Part shown: positions 56,241-64,000 of the stretch, piece by piece | How positions within the stretch are numbered: position 1 is the first letter of the stretch | Layout of the letters: each line of letters opens with the position of its first letter | Source: Saposhnikovia divaricata | Taxonomy: Eukaryota; Streptophyta; Magnoliopsida; Apiales; Apiaceae | Assembly: GCA_036435485.1 (NCBI GenBank) | Contig: CM071596.1 | Location: forward strand, 65,273,001 to 65,337,000 | Direction: 5' to 3' | Length of the DNA stretch: 64,000 nt | Position numbers and translations under genes: made by a program | The notes under the pieces: generated by a model | The model's input: the letters and a program-made list of their open reading frames with translations, nothing else | Databases searched by the model: none | Told to the model about the DNA's origin: nothing

Positions 56241-56572
56241 AAACTAAATTAAAAATTACGATAAACTAAATATGAAAATTATAAGAGTTTAGAAACTAAA
56301 ATCGAAATAATTTCCACTTGCAAGAAACGAGCACTCCGATAATTTCCTGTAAAATAAGAAATTAGAAAATAAAACCGAAATAGCTTCCACCGAAAGAGAA
56401 GAGCACTCCAAATAATTCCCGTAATTTCTTCAACCAAAATAACACTTATACTAAATTTGCTAAAAATTAAAGTGTTTAAAAACAAATCTTAAAATTTACA
56501 AGAACAAGAGAGAATACAAGAGAGAAAAATTGCTCTCCAAATTGTTGTGTGGAAATAAGCTCAAGATCTAGG

Positions 56573-56583
56573 CCTATTTATAG
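56573..56583 (-). promoter_or_regulatory. TATA box of the Athila LTR
   Basis: Minus-strand CTATAAATAGG is a near-perfect plant TATA box. It is placed about 1.0 kb into the LTR, giving a long R/U5 region. Confidence 0.7.
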
Positions 56584-56821
56584 CAAAAATTTGAACACAG
56601 AAATAATAAAATAAAAATGAAAAGAAGTAAAAAGAAATCAAAAGAAATTAAAACAAATAAAAAAAGAAATCCCACAATTATAAAAACAACACCATTGCCG
56701 AAAGCTAAAACCACTCAGCAATTAATCCAACTGCACTCAGCCGACCAGAAGAAAAAAACCACTCGCAGGACGCAGCCGTGCGCGTCACGCGCGCTTTGTA
56801 TAGCCTTAGCACTGGCGCGTG

Positions 56822-56843
56822 GCTCCCACGCGCGCGTGGGAGC
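56822..56843. repeat. Perfect 22-bp GC palindrome in the Athila LTR
   Basis: GCTCCCACGCG is followed by its exact complement. It lies about 240 bases upstream of the TATA box, inside a CpG-rich island (56765-56850) of an otherwise AT-rich LTR. Confidence 0.9.
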
Positions 56844-57598
56844 GTGAACAACAGCCTTCCAGCCTCTTAATTACCTGCTCTGTGCGACTTTAATGAACTA
56901 CACTTGCATAATAATTCTGCCGACAGCCTTTGAATGGAGCATTTTTTATTTTTTTTTCTTTTTCTTTTGCTACTTCAACTTGCATAACAAAATATATTTA
57001 ATTAATAAATAATTAATTTAATTCCGAATTTTATAAAAATAAATATCTAATATTATTAGATATTTATAAATATAATTTTCTAATTAAATAAAGTATTTAT
57101 TAATATAAATAAAATTTCAAGTCCCAAGCTGCGGTAAATTGAGGACCAAAAAACGGACTTCTTTTCCTTAACGAAAAATATATCAATTCCAATTGGGCTT
57201 TTTTCTTTAAGAATATATCACTTTCCATCTTTTTGTGATAATTTTATTTTCTCGTTGCTCATTCAGGTGCGAATTACGGCCTCTTGAGGATCTGAAACTG
57301 GATTCCTTTTGCGAAACGAAAAATATATCACATCCAACCGGGGTTCCAGATTTAAGAATATATCATACAGAATTTCTTTATGATAATTCTTTTTCCTCGT
57401 AGCCAGTCCACTCGATAAAATTGAGATAGAATTCCACCGTTTTTAGCCTTTTATTGCCAACATACCTAAAGTTGCGAGTTCTGCACAACAAAAACTCAAT
57501 TAATAAAAAATGAATTAAAAATCACAACATACTTAAGAATAAACTACTAATTTAGGTCCAAATAGCGGAAAATAAGTGGATATAAAATCCACTTATCA

Positions 57599-57612
57599 CA
57601 CCCCCAAACTTA
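57599..57612 (-). other. Athila polypurine tract
   Basis: Minus-strand TAAGTTTGGGGGTG lies directly before the LTR start TGATAAG. The same 14 bases recur at 58747-58760. Confidence 0.9.
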
Positions 57613-59027
57613 AACTGAAGCTTGTCCTCAAGCGAAAACAGACTCGACTACCTCTAAATGCATGAATGCAAACGATGCAAGGATCCCATAAGCAAAGCAA
57701 TAACCAATTTAGCAGAGTGTCTCAGAGAATGTGATAACTCCAAATAGAGATCGACTAAATATCAGCATATTAACATTTACAAGTACCGAAACGTGCGTGT
57801 GTGCAATAATCATCAGAATTACTCTTAGCACTAGATCAAAACCATACATATTCTTCGTCATAACAATCACATGTTTATAAATAGAATGGACGCTAGACAC
57901 TTCATAACCTAGAAACACCTCTATCATCATTTAAGTTAGACAGGAATTCATGCTTTATTAACAACTACGACGCATAATACTATACACAACACCCATGCTT
58001 ATTTGACCGTGCAATGGATGAGACCCCAAAAGGCTTATACAATAATACCCATGTAGCGAGCGTTAGGTTAGTGGATCCCAGACCGGAAAAGTCTTAGGTC
58101 ACTAGGCTAGAGTCCCCTAGAACTTAATTGCTCGAGTATTAAAGAGCTCACCCTGATCAATTTTTTGCATACATACTCACAAACACTGTTTTTTTTTCTT
58201 TTTTTTATAAGCAATCTGGAATGAGAATTCTCAATTACAACCCTAGACTACTCATATAAATATGAGCTGGCTACTAGCCAATTGACACCTATCAATTATT
58301 AACAACTACACACAAATTAGCATGAACCCTGGTTTCCCCCAAACTTATATTTAGTGATTCTACGCTATCAAGGGAATAAAGAAAATTCCAAATATAATCA
58401 GGTGATTAAATTTCAACAACCAAACAAGCATGACCTTAACCTAGCCCAAAAGTAACCGATGAGTTGTGTAAGATTGTGTTTCTGCAACATGCACGTCAAT
58501 TCATAAGTATTTAAATCAGCCCTCTATCCATCATTATCACACTCAAATTCATCATTGACTACTAAACGGAATCGCCAAGCGCTACGGGACCAAGGAAAAT
58601 ATGATATGCAACTAATCATGAATATGCAATTTTTTTTATTTTTTTTTATATATATATGAATTATATGAAATTATACTAGCATGGTATATTATGAACTACA
58701 TGAAACTGTATGCATACTATGACTCGAGAAATCAATTATCCTAAATCACCCCCAAACTTAAAATGTTCAATGTCCTCATTGAAAATATAGATAAAGGATA
58801 ACAGAGAACTCCCTTAACTGTCGGCATCGTCACCCTCCTCGGGTGGTGAATCAAGTGGTGGAAATGCTGTATGAGCTCCAAATTGAGGCCAGTCCTGCAA
58901 CTCACCAATGGCCTGTATACTGAAAAAAATCACACAAAATCAAACCACACATAAAAACACCCAACCTATGGGTTGCCTCCCATGAAGCGCTTGTTTATTG
59001 TCGCTAGCTTGACGATTATACTGAGAA
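57613..59027 (-). other. Athila 3' noncoding region without an env gene
   Basis: 1.4 kb separates the pol stop from the polypurine tract. It contains two further AAGTTTGGGGG motifs (about 58336 and 58747-58760) but no credible ORF, so this Athila copy lacks the env-like gene that some relatives carry. Confidence 0.7.
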
Positions 59028-62000
59028 TCATGTGGTGGCCAACTTGGTGGTATCAGCCTCACGGTTCACCGTGTTACCAAAATAGGGTTTCAATCTCTGC
59101 CCATTCACTTTGAACGATTGATCGGGTGATTTCTCAAAGATTTCCACCGCTCCGTGTGGAAACACAGTTTTGACAACAAATGGCCCTGACCATCTCGATT
59201 TGAGCTTCCCTGGAAACAATCGAAGACGAGAGTTATATAATAAGACCGACTGACCAGGAACGAATACCTTTTGAATAAGACGACGATCATGCCATCGTTT
59301 CACTTTCTCCTTATAGAGCTTATTGTTCTCATATGCCTGCAATTGAAACTCGTCCATCTCGTTGAGTTGCACCATCCTTTTCTCACCTGCGGCCTTAAGA
59401 TCGAAATTTAGCTTCTTCAAAGCCCAATAAGCTTTGTGTTCCAATTCTGCCGGTAAATGGCAAGCTTTCCCATAGACAAGCTGATATGGTGACATGCCCA
59501 AGGGTGTTTTATATGCTGTACGATAAGCCCATGCGGCTTCATCGAGTTTTAAAGACCAATCCTTTCTCGAAGGATTCACCACTTTTTCCAGAATGCGCTT
59601 AATCTCGTGATTAGATACCTCGGCTTGGCCATTGGTTTGCGGGTGGTATGCCGTAGCTACCCGGTGGTTGATGTTGTACCTTGCCATAAGATTAGTGAAT
59701 TTGCGATTGCAAAAGTGAGTACCTTCATCGCTTATGATTACTCGAGGAGTGCCGAATCTTGTGAAGATGTTCTTGTGAAGGAAATTGAGCACGACATTGG
59801 CATCATTGGTCGGAAGTGCCTTGACTTCAACCCATTTGGAAACATAATCAACGGCCAGCAAGATGTATTGGTTGTTACATGAGGAAATGAATGGTCCCAT
59901 GAAATCGATGCCCCAAACATCGAAGATTTCCACTTCTAGCATTATATTGAGGGGCATCTCATCCCTCCTAGATATGTTACCAACACGCTGACAACGATCA
60001 CACTTCAGCACAAACTGATGGGCATCCTTAAAAAGGGATGGCCAATAAAATCCCGCTTGAAGAATTCGAGCTGCGGTCTTTTCACTTCCATAATGGCCAC
60101 CATATGTCGTGGCATGATAATCCCTTAGAATAGCCTCTGTTTCACTGTATGGCACACATCTCCTAATCACCTGATCTGCTCCTTGTTTAAACAGATATGG
60201 TTCGTCCCAACGATACCATTTGACTTCATGCAAGAATTTCTTTCTTTGTGCAAAAGAGAGCCCGGGAGGAATCACTCGACTCACCAGAAAGTTCACAATG
60301 TCTGCAAACCAAGGCTCTTCTTCTTGTATCCCAAACAACTGTTCATCAGGAAAGGATTCATTAATGACGGTTTTGCCCTGGGATGACTTCCCAAGGTCTT
60401 CCATTCGTGAGAGATGGTCGGCTACTTGGTTTTCTGTCCCTTTTCTATCCTTGATCTCCACATCGAATTCTTGCAGCAGAAGAATCCATCGAATCAACCT
60501 AGGTTTGGAGTCCTTTTTAGAGAGCAGATATCTGATAGCCGCGTGATCAGTGTACACAGTCACCTTCGTGCCAAGCAAGTATGAACGGAATTTTTCAAAA
60601 CCATAAATTATGGCTAACAACTCCTTCTCAGTGGTAGTGTAGTTTAATTGAGCATCGCTGAGGGTTTTGCTTGCATAATAGATGACATGAAACATTTTAT
60701 TTTTCTTTTTGCCAAGAACGGCCCCAACTGCGTAATCGCTAGCATCACACATCATAGCGAAAGGCTCACTCCAATCTGGAGCAATGATCACGGGTGCTAA
60801 AATCAATTTCTTCTTCAGAGTCTCGAAAGCTGTGAGACATTCTTCGTTAAATTTGAAATGAATATCTTTTTCCAGCAGCTGACACAAAGGTTTGGAAATT
60901 TTTGCGAAGTCCTTGATGAAACGCCTATAGAAACCTGCGTGCCCAAGGAAACTGCGAATCCCTCGCACTGAATTAGGCGGCGACAGCTTTTCAATAGCTT
61001 CTATCTTTGCTCTGTCCACTTCTAGACCCTTCCTTGACACTTTGTGCCCGAGAATAGTTCCTTCTTGTACCATGAAATGGCACTTCTCCCAATTGAGCAC
61101 TAGGTTAGTTTCCACGCATCTTTTCAGCACCGAGCCAAGATTTTGCAAGCATTCATCAAAAGATAGACCGAATACAGAGAAGTCATCCATGAAGACTTCT
61201 ACGGTCTTGCCAATCATGTCTGAGAAGATGGCCATCATGCACCTTTGAAAGGTACCAGGTGCTCCACACAAGCCAAAAGAAACCCGCCGAAAGGCGAAAG
61301 TGCCGAACGGGCATGTAAATGTTGTTTTCTCCTGATCCTCAGGAGCAATGCAGATTTGGTTATATCCAGAATAACCATCCAGAAGGCAGTAATAATCATG
61401 GCCGGCTAGTCTATCTAGCATCTGATCAATGAAAGGAAGGGGAAAATGATCCTTCCTCGTGGCTTTATTCAACTTCCGGTAGTCCATGCAGATTCGCCAA
61501 CCGGTGACTGTGCGAGTAGAGATGAGTTCATTCTTTTCATTGGTAATCACAGTCATGCCTCCTTTCTTCGGCACACATTGCACTGGACTCACCCATGCAC
61601 TGTCAGAAATGGGATAGATAATCCCTGCATCCAGCCACTTGATGATTTCTTTCTTCACTACCTCTTTCATAAGAGGATTTAGCCGCCGTTGATGTTCCAC
61701 TGTTGGTTTACTACCTTCTTCCAATGGAATTTTATGTTGACAATAAGCTGGGCTGATGCCTTTGATATCCGCTAGGGTCCAACCAATGGCTGTTTTGAAT
61801 TCCCTCAGGACTCTTAAAAGCTTGTCTTCCTCAGAGTCTGAAAGGTTAGCAGATATAATTACAGGTAAGGTAGATGATTCACCAAGAGAAGCATACTTTA
61901 AGTGATTAGGAAGTGGTTTGAGCTCTAGAGTTGGAGCTTCCTCGATAGATGGTTTCATTTGCTGATGCGGCCCCTTTAGTTCTGGTAGATCCAATGATTC

Positions 62001-64000
62001 AACTGGTCTTTCAAATTTTCTTTGCCATGGCAAAGCATCCAGATATTGCAATTGTTCATCTATGTCATCTTCATCTAATGAATACCTTCCACTAAGGGCC
62101 TTTTCCAAAGTGTCATTCATGAACATGTGATCCAACTTTTCTTGTATCGTAGACTCAATCAAGTCTACCTTCAGACACTGTTCTTCTTCTGTTGGAAACT
62201 TCATGGCTTTAAAAACGTTGAAAGTGACATTTTGATCATGCACCCTCATTGTAAGTTCCCCCTTTTGGACGTCAATCAATGTTTGTCCTGTCGCCAAGAA
62301 TGGTCTACCAAGAATGATCGGAATCTTCTTGTCCTCTTCGAAATCAAGTATGACAAAATCAGCTGGGAAGATAAGTTTGTCTACTTTCACTAGGACATCT
62401 TCAACAACTCCCCGAGGATAAGTGATAGAGCGATCAGCTAACTGAAGTGACATGTTCGTCGGGTTTGGCTCAGGAAGGCCAAGTTGTAAGAAAACTGAGT
62501 ATGGCATGAGGTTGATGCTTGCTCCTAAATCACATAAACATTTGTCAAAAGACAAATTCCCAATGGTGCATGGTATGGTGAAGCTTCCAGTATCTTTTAG
62601 CTTAGGCGGTAACTTTTGCTGTAATACCGCACTACACTCTTCTGTCAAAGCAACAGTTTCTAATTCCTCTAGTTTTACTTTCCTCGATAGAATGCCCTTC
62701 ATAAACTTGGCATAACTCGGCATTTGTTCCAGGGCTTCAGCAAATGGAATGTTGATATGTAATTTCTTAAAGACTTCAAGAAATTTGCCAAACTGCTTGT
62801 CCAGTTTCTGTTTTTGCAGACGTCGAGGAAATGGCGGAGGTGGATAGACATGCTCTTTTTCTTCTTTCTGTGCAGGGACTGATTGTTTAGGAGGTGGTAC
62901 ACTTTCTTCTCCCTCCGTGCTTGAAATTGGAGCCTTACTCTTGTCCTCGGTGTTTCCCATGTTCACTTTTTCCGTTTCTTCATCGGGCAGAATTTTATTT
63001 GCTCTTTCCAATTCAATGCCTTCTGTGACTTTCCCCGATCTTAAAGTGATGGCTTTAATGTGCTCTTGGTTGTCCTTTCTCCCTGGATTAGCTTCAGTAT
63101 CACTGGGGAGTGTTCCTTGTGGTCGGTTCATCATGAAACTAGCGAGTTGTCCCAATTGAGTTTCCAGATTTTTAATCGAAGCCGCTTGGCTTTTGGATGA
63201 CAACCTCAACTCCTCCAATTCTGCCTTTTCACTAGAAGATGATTGCCCAGAATTCCCATAGGATTGTTGTTGAAATCCTGGGGGTTGAAATAGTCGTGGG
63301 GCATATTGTTGCTGATATTGGTGCCCCTGCTGTTGCTGGAATCCAGATGGATTATATGGCCTAGCTCCAAACTGCTGATTTTGAAATTGTTGGTAGGGCT
63401 GATTTAATTGTTGTGCTCCTCCTTGATTATTGCTCCAACTGAAATTTGGATGATTTCGGTTGTTCGGACGGTAGGCATTTGGAGCTGGCTGTTGCTGTCT
63501 TTGGAAATTGCTTACGAATTAAACCGACTCGTTTGAGATGGCACATTGGTTTGATTCATGTGCGCCCGCACACAACTCACAAACACTGGCAACTTGATGA
63601 AATCCTCGTGCTGTCAAAGAGTCTACTTTCAAGTTCAATGCCTCTAGCTGAGCTGCTAAGGAAGTGGCTGTGTCGACATTAAGAATTCCTGCTACCTTCT
63701 GTTGAGGCATTCTCTGAGTTGGGTTTTGATATTCATTAGCTGCCATCATCTCGATAAGATCGTAGGCTTCCTCATAACTTTTAGCCCATAATGCTCCCCC
63801 TGAAGCTGCATCTACCATTGGCATTGATTGCATTCCTAGTCCATTATAGAAACAGTTTATGACCATCCAATTTGGCATGCCATGATGAGGGCATTGTCGA
63901 AGCATTTCCTTGTATCTTTCCCACGCTTCACATAAAGATTCACTAGACTGTTGAGAAAATTGCGTGATGGCATTCCTTATAGCTGCAGTCTTTGCCATGG
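59028..64000 (-). pseudogene. gag-pol: Athila gag-pol polyprotein, continues beyond the window, one stop
   Basis: A single frame enters from the right edge with gag (capsid region 63720-63998), is cut by TAA at 63519-63521, and then stays open for 1,396 codons to the stop at 59028. The sister copy has CAA at that position. After a Q-rich stretch (63230-63480) come protease (CDLGASINLMPYSV near 62500), reverse transcriptase (about 61140-61640; DGYSGYNQI and catalytic FMDD near 61185), RNase H (about 60440-60790; MMCDASDYAVGAVL and YTDHAAIRYLL), integrase HHCC finger (about 59980-60100) and core (DVWGIDFMGPF, SDEGTHF, E in NGQAEVSNHEI; about 59600-59930) and a C-terminal region. All catalytic residues are present. 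Both Athila copies carry one nonsense codon, but at different gag sites. Confidence 0.93.
59028..64000 (-). mobile_element. Athila-type Ty3/gypsy element, upstream member of a tandem pair
   Basis: The internal region is near-complete, from gag at the window edge to the polypurine tract at 57612; with the LTR at 55377-57598 it forms a copy whose own 5' LTR lies outside the window. Domain order (integrase last) and the aspartate-tRNA primer site of the shared LTR support Athila. Confidence 0.9.

Larger units (their letters stand above)
55377..57598 (-). repeat. Athila LTR shared by two internal regions, 2,222 bp
   Basis: On the minus strand it begins TGATAAGTGGATTTTATATC next to a polypurine tract (57599-57612) and ends GAGAACA beside a primer-binding site (55349-55370). 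It is therefore at once the 3' LTR of the copy at 59028-64000 and the 5' LTR of the copy at 53221-55240. Inside are a TATA box, a TAA microsatellite and a 22-bp palindrome. The ORFs across it are chance. Confidence 0.9.

Noticed and set aside
57709..57930. ORF after Athila pol as an env gene
   Set aside because: 73 codons without signal peptide, membrane segment or start context.

Overview
This is a plant nuclear window, and the gene structure and repeat families fit a eudicot. It holds one recognisable host gene, a ten-exon branched-chain aminotransferase (11844-19201, + strand). Almost everything else is transposable-element DNA in several nested layers. No organellar, bacterial, rRNA, tRNA or CRISPR feature was found.

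Left flank (1-9240): a degenerate AT-rich hairpin repeat (1-900) is followed by an unclassified LTR-like stretch (901-2257). Next comes a minus-strand Ty3/gypsy element of the Tat type with two RNase H domains. Its single-frame gag-pol is broken by four in-frame stops, its 3' untranslated region is a 47-bp tandem array, and its primer-binding site and one LTR lie at the right. At 9241-11696 are AT-rich DNA, a palindrome, a CT-rich tract and a possible leader exon. The aminotransferase follows; introns 6 and 9 carry a Helitron-like scar and a 293-bp Tourist-like MITE.

Middle (19202-38893): an unclassified insert rich in TAGCGT/ACGCTA motifs (20225-21010) and an internally deleted RTE-type LINE (21481-22475) come first. 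Then about 15.3 kb is a head-to-tail array of non-autonomous Helitrons of two families (23571-38893), itself hit by two MITEs with 9-bp target duplications.

Right side (39774-64000): minus-strand Athila-type Ty3/gypsy DNA forms a multimer. One 2.2-kb LTR (55377-57598) has a polypurine tract on one side and a primer-binding site on the other, so two internal regions share it. The downstream copy is truncated and ends in a second gag fragment joined through templated filler DNA. Into it inserted a 12,503-bp Ty1/copia element (40713-53215, + strand) with 509-bp LTRs differing at two positions and a 5-bp target duplication (agagc).

The copia element is the most interesting object. It is Sirevirus-like and complex: a long gag with three zinc knuckles, pol separated by a stop plus frameshift, and a ~1,170-codon extra gene in the env position that has nuclear-protein-like rather than membrane features. 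It also has an antisense ORF with its own TATA-like box and good start context, repeated polypurine motifs, and about 32 copies of the octamer AAACTCTG or its complement spread over LTRs, spacers and all three codon phases. All motif counts and alignments here were made by eye.
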